DNA of 64,000 nucleotides, from assembly GCA_032209605.1 (NCBI GenBank), contig JASFXZ010000039.1, forward strand, positions 1,922,001 through 1,986,000, written 5' to 3'. Positions 47,740 to 57,932 of the stretch are shown in pieces (positions within the stretch are counted from its first letter, which is position 1; every line of letters starts with the position of its first letter). The translations under genes were made by a program, and so were the position numbers. Origin of the DNA: Mactromeris polynyma (taxonomy: Eukaryota; Mollusca; Bivalvia; Venerida; Mactridae). A model generated the notes under the pieces. It was not told the origin of the DNA. It ran no database searches and worked only from the letters and a program-made list of their open reading frames with translations.

Positions 47740-47930
47740 CTAGTGCATGTTTGTGTTTGTCCTGCACAACTTTTGGAATTCAATGAAACTAATTGGAAAG
47801 CTTCACTACCGAGAGATGTGCATGTTGTTGGCATGTTCTGGTTCCATGATTGTTCACATACTTCAGGGAGCATTCATCAGCTCTACTGATTATCTCTTGT
47901 GCGACATAGTATGTGATCTTAGCATTATCT
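47740..47930 (+). repeat. Dispersed repeat, TTATGCCCCC family body, copy 6
   Basis: GGAATTCAATGAAACTAATT, AAGCTTCACTACCGAGAG and GTGCATGTTGTTGGCATG, then AGGGAGCATTCATCAGC and ATCTCTTGTG, match the body and tail of copies 5 and 7. The head is missing. The 92-codon frame over it is repeat-derived. Confidence 0.7.
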
Positions 47931-48443
47931 TCATTGAGAGGAGAGACACTGGTTTAGAATGGTTAAATATTTTACATGAGAATCAACAAGCTCTCGCTGT
48001 TTCTGTCTGCGAGGGGATTTTGTAGAGGTGGTTATATGTTCAAACCTTAGACAAACCCTGTGTTTCCCATGATGGTCTGACAAAAGATATCATACTGTTA
48101 TACTTCTACTGTTTATTGCATGTGAAGTGATCAGTTGCTTGCTGCAGGATATCTACAGTGCTAATCCAAGACCCTGTTACCGCAAAACAATTTTTTCTGG
48201 GGACCATAGAAACGTATTTACTTTGCTCTAACTTTGACTAAGTCGTGTGGAACAATGGTCTTAGAATTAATTTTAAACCATATTTTGTTCTAGCTGAGCT
48301 TCACCTGATTCACAGCATTATAGTTGGAGAAAAGAAGGAACATTTATTTACAGGGTTTCACTCTCACTAAATTGTTTGCAAATCTCCGGCTGCCAGCCTT
48401 TAACAAAATGTGGTTGCTCTTACTTGTTTATCAGTGCTAGAAG
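47931..48443. other. No recognisable feature
   Basis: AT-rich DNA, nothing supportable seen. Confidence 0.5.
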
Positions 48444-49629
48444 CATACATGCCATATCTCACGCCGTGAGACCTTTCCTCACGTATTTACATGCCTCCTC
48501 ACGGTCTAACGCCGTTAGATTAAAACCTCACGTAAATTTGAACCTCCAAGAAAAAACAAGATCGTGCGAAATTTTGTATCTTGGACATGCTATGATTCTT
48601 CGATACTACCCGAAAATGCCGATTAAAGGTGACACTTTGTTGATTGGCTTTGATCAGCTGTTGATTTGCGTGTTTTTAATCACCTCGGGCAGTACGTTAA
48701 TTGTTTGTTAAAGCGGTGATTTAACTTTAATCATCTTATTGACAGGAAAGGTGTTAATCTGCTTGCTTTAATGCAGGGTTTTCCCTGACGCACAAGTTTA
48801 TGCGTTTTGACGTACTTTTTGGCTAAATAAAAATCTGAAAAATTCTTACTTTGATCCGTAATTTAGCCTACATGTATATCCATCACGTGTATATCCCATG
48901 AATCAAAGAATCAAAAATGTTCACACAATAAAAGCATTAACTGTTACTATAGAATATTAAATTTATTGGTATTAAAAACTTCAAAACTCGGTGAACAGAG
49001 GCAAAATGATAAAGGTCACGTAGGCACATGTAAGACAGGCAATACTGCTAGCTGTGACGTAATACTGTACTCTATGTGACGTAAAACCGTCGGGCAGATC
49101 AAAGGGGTTAGTTTGGAAAATATTTTAGGCTAGCGAGTGGAAGTTTCGACACATCGGCTTTGATCAAAGGTTAGAAAACTGCTGTAGGGTACCGTACTTA
49201 TTCTAATAGATGCATATAGGACTTAAAAAATATGTGATTTTTCTACCTTTATTAAACACCCACTCCTCTCAAAATATTTGGTAGATGTTATAATGTATAC
49301 AATCTTTGCATACCAGTATGACTTGCCTTTGAGTATCATATCTGGTCACTTGTATAAATGACACCCAAATGAAGCCCACTGTGGCCCCTAAAAGAAAATT
49401 CAAGGGAAACCCTGTTTAATGCTAATTGATGAAGGAATTTACGCGACAAAGTAACACTGTAATTACGCATGAAAACAGTTGGGTGGAGTAATGTTATTTA
49501 GTGTTGGTGTATTAAGCGCCCCAAAAAATCGTGACTTACAGTCTCACTTATTTTTCCCAAATCTCACTTAAAAACAGCCCTGCTGAGGAAAATCTCACTT
49601 ATTGACCATCTGAAAATATGGCATGTATG
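48444..49629. mobile_element. Candidate element bounded by 14-bp inverted repeats, with nested insertion
   Basis: CATACATGCCATAT (48444-48457) returns inverted as ATATGGCATGTATG (49616-49629). Just inside the left end lie CTCACG motifs (CTCACGCCGTGAGACC, CCTCACGGTCTAACGCC). Inside the right end lie CTCACTTA motifs. The subterminal motifs are not inverted copies of each other and no target duplication was identified, so the limits are provisional. The interior holds the hAT-like element at 48774-49414. The 111-codon frame at 48376-48711 overlaps the left part and is likely element-derived. Confidence 0.45.
48774..49414. mobile_element. hAT-like non-autonomous DNA transposon, 641 bp
   Basis: Terminal inverted repeats CAGGGTTTTCCCTGA (left) and, read inverted from the right, CAGGGTTTCCCTTGA. 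The direct repeat TTTAATG flanks it on both sides (48767-48773 and 49415-49421). hAT elements have short TIRs often starting CAGGG and 8-bp target duplications, and 7 of 8 are exact here. No transposase frame is present. It sits inside the element at 48444-49629 and is therefore the younger of the two. Confidence 0.8.
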
Positions 49630-50024
49630 TAGAAGTTGTTATGTAACATTATGGCTTACAACAATAGGATAGTTTTTTCAAGTGGCCAAATTCCGTTACA
49701 GCAAAATTCGTATCAAAACCTGTATAATATGCACTTTACAGCCAAATCATATATGGGATTTTCCCCTAGAGAATGCACTGCTGTATAGAGCTTACAACAT
49801 TGACCAACGAGACAACGACTAGACAGAAATGAACAGGAAATTTTGCAGATTTGATTCATTTCATTGACAAGAATGTTTTGCACGAAAATTCAGGTTTGAA
49901 GTTTTGAATTGGCACTGTCAATATGTTAATGCTAGCTGATTGGAATACCAGATATACTGACCACCATGTATGACTGAATTATGGGTAAGTTCAAAAGGGT
50001 TGTTCTTGTATTATAATAGTTGTA
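49630..50024. other. Spacer between two transposons
   Basis: AT-rich DNA, nothing supportable seen. Confidence 0.5.
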
Positions 50025-51472
50025 CACTGCAACTCCGTTACTATGCGGTCGGTTATAGCGCGATATCGTCGTGGCTCCAGATTATTTTTATGAAAAATCC
50101 TAAAATTTGTCAAAAAGGAAGAAAAATTGATCAAAATCGTATTTTTCCACGATTTTCTGTCTGCTCTTTCACAAAATCACGTGCTGTTAACAAACCGCGA
50201 TCGTGAATCAACGAGATTACTTAAACTGAATTACGCACCATAAGAGATATAAGTCCAATTATGATAACCATCAATATTTACACAAATGTCACCTTCTAAT
50301 GTTTTTCAACACGTTCCATAAACATCAACGTAATTTGACCTTGGATTGTGCTCAATCTATGACGTCACGGGTGTAGCTGATGCAGAGTCATCTAGACACG
50401 CCCACGTTCAATTATTCTCCTTACCTTGACCAATTAGATGATCGCAAACCGGCGAGATTTCTTTTAATTGAATGAATGACCGTAGGGCATGTCAATCATA
50501 GAACAAATCAGTGTTAATCCTCAATAAACTAAATGACTATGCAAACCTGTTTGTGATATCCGGATGCGCTAATTAATATTACGATTAATACAGCACTTGT
50601 TGTTCACACAGATCTATTAGATACGTCTGTCGACTATTCAATCTGTCACAAAAATTAGTTGTGTATCGACATGTTTACCTTTTAAGTCAAGGCAAAAGCG
50701 GACAAATCAGCATGGAATATGCTGCTAGTCAAAAACAATGTTCTCGTAGACTACAAAGGCGCCGCTTCTCGACTTGTTAGATCAAGTAGTCGGCCCAATG
50801 TTTGATGCCATGCACGTGGAAAATTTTCTACTTGCAGAGTTCAAAGGCGCTGTGTCGTAATTGACGTGAAATGCTTTATGAGACATATTTAATATAGATA
50901 CAACCGGGCGTGGTGCAAAAACTGTAGGCCATCGCATTTTTCACGCGTGATTGTTGGTCCAATCAACAGTTTTACGCATTGGATTATTCTTTTGTTCTGG
51001 TGAATAACGGATTAATATGTACGAAAATATAATTAGATATAACTATTGAATTAATTGTCACTGTAAAAATTAATTGTCACTGTAAATCAGCAATTTTCAC
51101 ATGTATTTTGCGACAGTGTCACAGGGGGTAATTTTCACGGGTAATAAATAATGCAAACGCCGCCAAAATATCGCGGTTTTGAAAGAAAAATGACCATATT
51201 TTAGCTTTGTTTTAAATAATTAATGAGTTTTGTTTTGAAATTGTTTCAAATAATAATGCATAAATAAGTTTTATATATTTTCATCTACCTACTTATTAAA
51301 ACACAATACGAAATTTATGAGAACGTCGTATGCACAACGCTATATTGGGTTGGTGGGGTAAGTTGGTATCCATATGTCTTTAGATTTATACTGCGGTCGG
51401 ATATAACGAGATCGCGAGTCTTAGGACCCACTCCCCCCCCCCCCCCGATCGCGTTAGAATGGAGTTGCAGTG
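50025..51472. mobile_element. DNA transposon, 1448 bp, TIR CACTGCAACTCC, TA-flanked
   Basis: The left end CACTGCAACTCCGTT and the inverted right end CACTGCAACTCCATT are 15-bp terminal repeats with one mismatch. TA lies on both sides (50023-50024 and 51473-51474), the duplication expected of Tc1/mariner-pogo elements. Subterminal motifs include GGTCGGTTATAGCGCGAT on the left and GGTCGGATATAACGAGATCG on the right. The interior is CpG-richer than the surroundings, with a C14 run (51433-51446), a CRE-like TGACGTCA (50360) and a direct repeat AATTAATTGTCACTGTAAA (51051 and 51071). No transposase frame remains. The pogo/Tigger grouping is inference from the termini. Confidence 0.82.
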
Positions 51473-51474
51473 TA

Positions 51475-52044
51475 TAATATTGGTAAACAAACTAAGAATC
51501 ATGGCTTCAGGCTTTGGAAACTGTACAATGAAACACGGGACTTTATATATCTTTTCCCTGGGGTCATTGAACTCAAAGAGAACATTTTGAATTTATACGA
51601 TGTGTTAAATAACCAGTCTGTAAATGTTGTAAAACTATGTTGCAGAAAATAATGACCCAATTAAATGCCAGTTGTATAAAATTGCAGGGTCATGCTTAAA
51701 CTGCTGATGAAATTGAACAACAGAAAATTACTAGCACATATCTAATGTACTGGAACTAATGTGATATGACCTTATAGCTGACTGAACACCCAGAGACCAA
51801 TTAGTTACACACACTTAGCATCAAATGTTAAATTGGTTTGTCGGATCTTCATGCAGTGTGGCTGGAATATATCATGTACATGTGAGTAGAAAACTTGCTT
51901 CATTGTACAATGTTAAATGTGTTCATGTGCATTTATCATGTGGGGAACTTATGGTAGGAAATCAAGTACAAGGATACCAATTACAAGTTGGTAACATGGA
52001 AACCCAAAACATGTTTTTGGACCAAATGGAAACAAAAACTAATC
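51475..52044. other. No recognisable feature
   Basis: AT-rich spacer, with loosely related GGAAACCAAAAC-type phrases appearing from about 51995 as the 27-bp array begins. Confidence 0.5.
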
Positions 52045-52188
52045 ATTGCTGAATGGAAACCAAAGATAGGTCAGTACTAAATGGAATCAAGGATAGGTCA
52101 GCTCTGAATGGAACCAAGGATAAGTCAGCACTGAATAGAATCAAGTATAGGTCAGCACTGAATAGAAATAAGGATAGGTCAGCACCAA

Positions 52189-52486
52189 GTGGAAACCAAG
52201 GATAAGTCAGCACTGAATGGAACCAAGAATAGGTCAGCACTGAATGTAACCAAGGAAATGGCAGCACTGAATGGAACCAAGGATAGGTCAGCACTGCATG
52301 GAACCAAGGATAGGTCAGCACTGAATGTAACCAAGGATAGGTCAGCACTGAATGGAACCAAGTATAGGTCAGCACTGAATGTAACCAAGGATAGGTCAGC
52401 ACTGAATGTAACCAAGGATAGGTCAGCACTGAATGGAACCAAGTATAGGTCAACACTGAATAGAAATAAGGATAGGTCAGTACCAA
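52189..52486. repeat. 298-bp higher-order unit 1 in the 27-bp array
   Basis: Eleven 27-bp units plus one base. Repeated directly at 52487-52784 with only a few substitutions (for example CTGCATGG/CTGTATGG and GTAACC/GTACCC). Confidence 0.92.
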
Positions 52487-52784
52487 GTGGAAACCAAGGA
52501 TAAGTCAGCACTGAATGGAACCAAGAATAGGTCAGCACTGAATGTAACCAAGGAAATGGCAGCACTGAATGGAACCAAGGATAGGTCAGCACTGTATGGA
52601 ACCAAGGATAGGTCAGCACTGAATGTAACCAAGGATAGGTCAGCACTGAATGGAACCAAGTATAGGTCAGCACTGAATGTACCCAAGGATAGGTCAGCAC
52701 TGAATGTAACCAAGGATAGGTCAGCACTGAATGGAACCAAGTATAGGTCAACACTGAATAGAAATAAGGATAGGTCAGCATCAA
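52487..52784. repeat. 298-bp higher-order unit 2 in the 27-bp array
   Basis: Second copy of the 52189-52486 block. A third partial start (GTGGAAACCAAGGATAAGTC) is seen at about 52787. Confidence 0.92.
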
Positions 52785-53340
52785 GTGGAAACCAAGGATA
52801 AGTCAGCACTGAATGGAACCAAGAATAGGTCAGCACTGAATGTAACCAAGGATAGGTCAGCACCAAGTGTAAACCAAGGATAAGTGAGCCCTAAATGGAA
52901 CCAAGAATAGGTCAGCACTGAAGGAAACTAAGGAAAGTCGGCACTGAATGGAAATAAGGATAGGTCAGCACCAAGAAGGAAACCATGGATAAGTCAGCCC
53001 TGAATGGAACCAAGAATATTTCAGCACTGAATGAAACCAAGGAAATGGCAGCACTGAATTGAACCAAGAACAGGTCAGCACCAAGTAAAAAACAAGGATA
53101 AGTCAGTACTGAATTGAACCAATAATAGGTCAGCACTGAATATAACTAATGATAGGTCAGCACCAAGGATAAGTCTGCACTGAATGGAACCAAGGAAAAG
53201 GCAGCACTGAATGGAACCAAGGATAAGTCAGCACTGAATGGAAATCAAGGATAAGTCAGTACTGAATTAAACCAAGGAATAGTCAGTACTGAAATTGAAA
53301 TGAGGATTATTCAGCACATAGTTGAAACCAAGGATAATTA

Positions 53341-54286
53341 CTGAACAAACTGAAACAGGTTTATAATACTCAATTGAAACTAAGAACAGGTTCATTCTGT
53401 TTGAAAAAATGTTAGTTTGTACTGAATGGAAACAAGAACAATTTGGTATCACCAAATTAAAATAAAGGCTATGTTTAACTTTGGTTAAATCAAAGTCAGA
53501 CTGATAATTGTTTGGAACCTGGGACATCTCAGGTATAATGTCACAGATGTAGTGTGTGTAGCTGCAAAGCAAAGTTTCTCAAGTGGTTTTTGACTGTCTG
53601 GCAATTGTCTGGAAAAATCCATTTTGGCTGGTAAAAAATTGGATATTTAGGATGTGAAAAATGTTTATTTGTTCTAATAAAGTCTCACTGACTGAGGCAA
53701 AATCTGCCTGCATCGTAGGCAGCATTATGTTTTTGCTAATTTGATGCGACTGTCCTATGGTTACAGAATAATTGGTTAGTCTACAGTAAACTTGGTTTTA
53801 TGGTTGTATTGGATCAAGGCACCATTAATGTTTTATTGACATAGATCTTGTTGTTCTAGTCTTTCTGCAGTTCTGATGTCGATAAAACTCATGAAACTGT
53901 CTCAAAGCTGATGTGATTGCATGTGAACAGCCATCATATTATGATGCATCACATATCCTTGCCTTCAGGTACTGCGTAGTGATTGGCACTTTAATGTCAA
54001 AAAGTAGTTCTTTTACTGGTCCATGTGGACTATTTTATCGAGGGATATTCCGAGGGCATTTGAACTTGATATGAAATATGCATGGTCATTGTAACAGAGA
54101 TAATGAAACAACCGTAAGATTAGCAATTGAATTGCTTTGAACATCATGATCTGCACTATCAGAGACTTGTTGTATTATAATGCTTAAGTCAAAGGTGCCT
54201 GAATGTAGTGACTTATATATGAATAGTCTCTGTCTATAGATAGAGAACATGGATGCAATACTGATATGTTGAACTTGTAAAAGGCA
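53341..54286. other. No recognisable feature
   Basis: AT-rich DNA. TATCGAGGG at 54036-54044 is a separate copy of the outer arm of the hairpin that follows. Confidence 0.5.
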
Positions 54287-54361
54287 TATCGAGGGCACGA
54301 CTATCGTAACTCCTATGTATTTCTATAGGAGTTATGATAGTCTTGCACTAAACCCTCGATA
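54287..54361. repeat. 75-bp inverted repeat (strong hairpin)
   Basis: Outer arms TATCGAGGG (54287) and CCCTCGATA (54353). Inner arms GACTATCGTAACTCCTAT (54299-54316) and ATAGGAGTTATGATAGTC (54325-54342) pair at 17 of 18 positions, the last being G-T, around an 8-nt loop. It may be a foldback element or a transcribed hairpin. Confidence 0.92.
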
Positions 54362-57300
54362 TAAAATATTGAACAATGTTATATCAACTTTCTTAATTTG
54401 AACAAAACATGTCGTACTATATTAAAGGCTTAAATGTTGCAATGCATGTTTTTCTGTTTATTCAAAGGGATATTCAGCAGGAAGATAAGTAAATGTTGAA
54501 AATAAAATTCAGTAATCACAGTTAGTCAAGATACTCGTCTTACTGAATAAAAAGTCAATACATGTTTTACTGTCTACTGTTTCGAATATTGAACCTAACC
54601 AGAGTTGTTACCCTTGAATGAACAGACAAAATTGCTCTCTAGAGTTATTTATCACCGTAACATCCATACTTCATGCATGTAAGATCTATACGTCAACTCA
54701 AGCAAATACTGATGTGTAAAACTGCAGTTTGCATGTGAAAAAGATATTTGGTGAGAAATTGTCAGAGGCCGTTATCGATAAAAGGTTGTTCTGCATGCAA
54801 TATCCTTTATGGTCCTGAAATAAAGGTCTTTGATAGCTTTTGATCATTTGATAACGAAAGCTGATGACGGAGTGGATTGCAGTGCAGCTTGTAGTTTTTT
54901 TGCGAAATGATTAAGCATTTATTGATGGCTAGATATTAATTAGATTATCTCCACAACATGACTATAATGTTTATGTTTGTCCTAGTCTGAGGTTTCTAAG
55001 TTTTCAAACATCAATAAGATCTTAGACATACCACATTGATCTTACATGATGGTGATTTAGAAGGGAAGAACCTGTCGTGTGAGTGAATTTTACCATCTTT
55101 TAATTACTGATGATTTTTAGAAATTGCAAGAGAAATTTTCCAAATATGGGTTGAACATTGAAGTGGCTTACTTTCAGTTAGATCAACATTGAAAGCATAT
55201 TTGTTTCGAGAGTGGAAGTCAGATCCATATTTGGTATTTTCTTACTGAATTTTAATTTTTGAAAATGTTTTTGTCTAAATATGGAAACATCGATCAAAGT
55301 CCTTTTTATAGTAAAATCCACAAATACCAATGAGAGTAGGTCACTCGGGTTTATAGAAGTAGGACAGGCTTTATTACGCTTGTGTGAGACTGGCTTGTTC
55401 TTGTATATAATTGTTTCTTTAAATACAGAGTTAAGTACAGGATGTAAAGTTTATGTAAAGGTTAGGGTTGATGAAGTGCGTGATGGAATTCATACAGGAA
55501 TAAGCAATCTTAGGGAGTATATAACTTACTTAAGTAGTTTCTGCACTTTATTTTTTTGTCTGTATGTACAATTTCACTTGTGTACCAACCTGCTTAATTA
55601 TTCCTGAATATCTTCAAGATTATTGTGAAGTGTTTCCTAAGTTATACAGAACTACAAGATTTGAAAATCTTAGCAGCTGTCCATCCAAATTTTAGGTAAA
55701 CACTAAAATATTAACTTAATAAGTTACTAAAAGTTCATTAAAAAGTGGAATGAAATGTATGTAACAACCTGAGGGGTCCTTCTTAGTGGCTTCAAACTAT
55801 CTCGCATTCAAGCTTTTGTCTTTTGCATAATTATTCCGCCTATATGTATATAAAAAAGTTAGTTATGCTTGCAGTCTTTTGTATATCGACTAAGATTTGT
55901 GTATATATTTTTATTGTCAATAGTTTGTCTTGCAGTTTGAAAATTGCCATGGATATATTTGGATGAAGATCTTTAAAGGGTTTCAGCTTGTCGTAAATAT
56001 GTCTGTTCCCCTCTGGTTAGCTATACACAACAAGACTTATTGCCATATTTTCATCTCCTTGATATTTACTTCCAATGTTTCTTGCATTGGTGAACCCAAA
56101 ACGTCTTACATGGTTGTGTGATTTGTCTAGGTAATAAAGTCACTTAGCTGGTAAAATAATCTCCAATTCAATATGATATGGAAAATGATCACTGATTGGA
56201 TGTACTCACTACTACGTTCAGCTTTTGTTGATGCACCTGGGTAAACATGCATATTATTGACTATGTTGAGAACTAGCAAATCTCCTAGCAAATCTTCAGG
56301 GACTCATGCAGATTAGTTAACATATGGTACAATTGTCAGTGCTGCAATAAATGCAATATGACTTGACCCTCTTGATTGTTGGGACGTACTTCAACAAAAA
56401 TTATTTTTTCCTTCTATAGAGCATTACATGTTGTAAACAATTTCCAAGAAATCACTGGCTATTGGCTATTGGCTATTGGTGATCATATAGAAGTCATTAA
56501 CAGATAACCGTTTGATATCCTACCTGCTAGTAATTTCAGACCAGTGTTTTATGAAGCAAATCAATACCAGGTGTATTTGGTCATTGGATTAACTCAAATG
56601 ATGAAGAATTAACACAAAGATCAGAAATTAACCCCAGGATGATTGAAAACTAAAGCAAAGTAATCAAGAAAAGCTGCTTGAAATCTGACAACAGATTGTG
56701 TTTTGTTCTATAAATACAAAAATAGTGTGGCTGGTTTAGTATTGATGTTAAACCCTGGACAACTAAACTGAATTATTACCATTTATAGGGCTGGAAAATC
56801 TTGTCTTATTTTAATGAGCAGGTTATTTTTAACTATTCTTAATTATCATAAATAGAGACACGTTTTATTTCACCAGATATATATACTGTAAATGTCATTG
56901 ACTGATACTTTGACATATTCCTGTGCTTATATTGTGGGATTAAAATAGATTTCTTTACAAAAATCTTAATGAAAGTTCACTGACTGCATTGACTTCAGTA
57001 TAAACTTTGGTTTGAGGTAATTCATAGAGGAAATTATAGATGTTTTAATAATAAGAGAATATTATATATAGTAACATTGTATTGTTTATCTATAATATAC
57101 TGCAGTCACAGTTTCCTACAAAGTTGCAATACATTATTACAGAGTGCCTAATTGATATATTACACTACAGTTTATTAACTTATAACATTTCTTGGAAGTT
57201 TAAAAACCTTTTCTTAAATTTTCGTTCTTTAGTCGGAAAATTAAACAAAAAAAATCTCTAAAATGAACAATTTCTCTCTCATGGCTTTGTTGCTGATTGC

Positions 57301-57565
57301 CTTCAAGGTGTTTAAACAAAAGGTTTAAATTAGTATGTTTTTTACCTCAGAATCTGAGAAATAAATGATCATGAAGATTGTAGCTGTCAGCTAATTCCAT
57401 ATTTGGATGATTCTATTTTCTGAGTATTTTTAAAGATGTTCAAATTCTGAGAAACGATGAAACTGTCTGTGCAGAATAGTTAGAGGTTTGTTTAACGAGT
57501 TTGGTGGAACGGAATATCAAATTTGTATCATTTTAGCCATTCATTCAAATATGGTATGTTAGCTA
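54362..57565. other. AT-rich stretch without recognised gene
   Basis: GGCTATT is repeated three times at 56457-56477. A 108-codon frame at 55281-55607 starts with an ATG and shows no domain. Nothing else seen. Confidence 0.5.
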
Positions 57566-57721
57566 CAGTCCGACCTCGTTTATTCAGCAACCTTCTCTCC
57601 GAATACTTGGTATCATCCGAAATCTTCTTCTGTTCTTTGAGCTGAAATGGGTTATTCGAAAGCATGTTTTTTCGAAGTAATATTTCAGACCCAATGAATT
57701 CGAATGGACGAGGTTCGACTG
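57566..57721. mobile_element. Tigger-like MITE, 156 bp
   Basis: Left end CAGTCCGACCTCGTTTATTC and inverted right end CAGTCGAACCTCGTCCATTC match at 16 of 20 positions, with TA on both sides (57564-57565 and 57722-57723). The ends resemble Tigger/pogo termini in style. The interior has CCGAATACTTGGTATC and CCAATGAATTCGAATG, shared with the decayed copy at 19623-19806. Confidence 0.85.
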
Positions 57722-57739
57722 TATTTTAATTGAGTGCAT

Positions 57740-57932
57740 TCATTTTGTCCACACTATTTCTCTGCAACCGGAATTAACATGAAACTTAATGGGAAGCTTC
57801 ATGCACTAACAAGAGGAGATGCACATATTATCAGTATTTCAGTTAGATGATTGTTCAATTACTATTATGGCTCTTTCTTCATGTAGAGAGACTAAGGGAG
57901 CATCCATCGGTTCTGCCGATATTCTTGTTTAT
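57740..57932 (+). repeat. Dispersed repeat, TTATGCCCCC family body, copy 7
   Basis: ATGAAACTTAATGGGAAGC, AACAAGAGGAGATGCACATA and GGGAGCATCCATCGG, then GATATTCTTGTT. It matches copies 5 and 6. The head is missing, and the copy lies directly beside the MITE. Confidence 0.75.

Larger units (their letters stand above)
52045..53340. repeat. 27-bp minisatellite, about 47 units
   Basis: Units carry GGTCAGCACTGAATGGAACC and AAGGATA. They are well conserved from 52060 to 52870 and decay to the right. Because 27 is a multiple of three, frames stay open. The plus strand gives 9-residue repeats (DRSALNGTK and DRSALNVTK), each holding an Asn-x-Thr sequon. The minus strand gives SVLTYPWLH-type repeats over 201 codons. 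Openness on both strands, a frame break at every higher-order junction and the lack of splice or initiation context all argue that neither is a real protein. Confidence 0.95.

Noticed and set aside
52179..52784. 201-codon minus-strand frame and 104-codon plus-strand frames
   Set aside because: Both strands of the 27-bp array are open because the unit is a multiple of three. Frames break at each 298-bp junction and there is no gene context.
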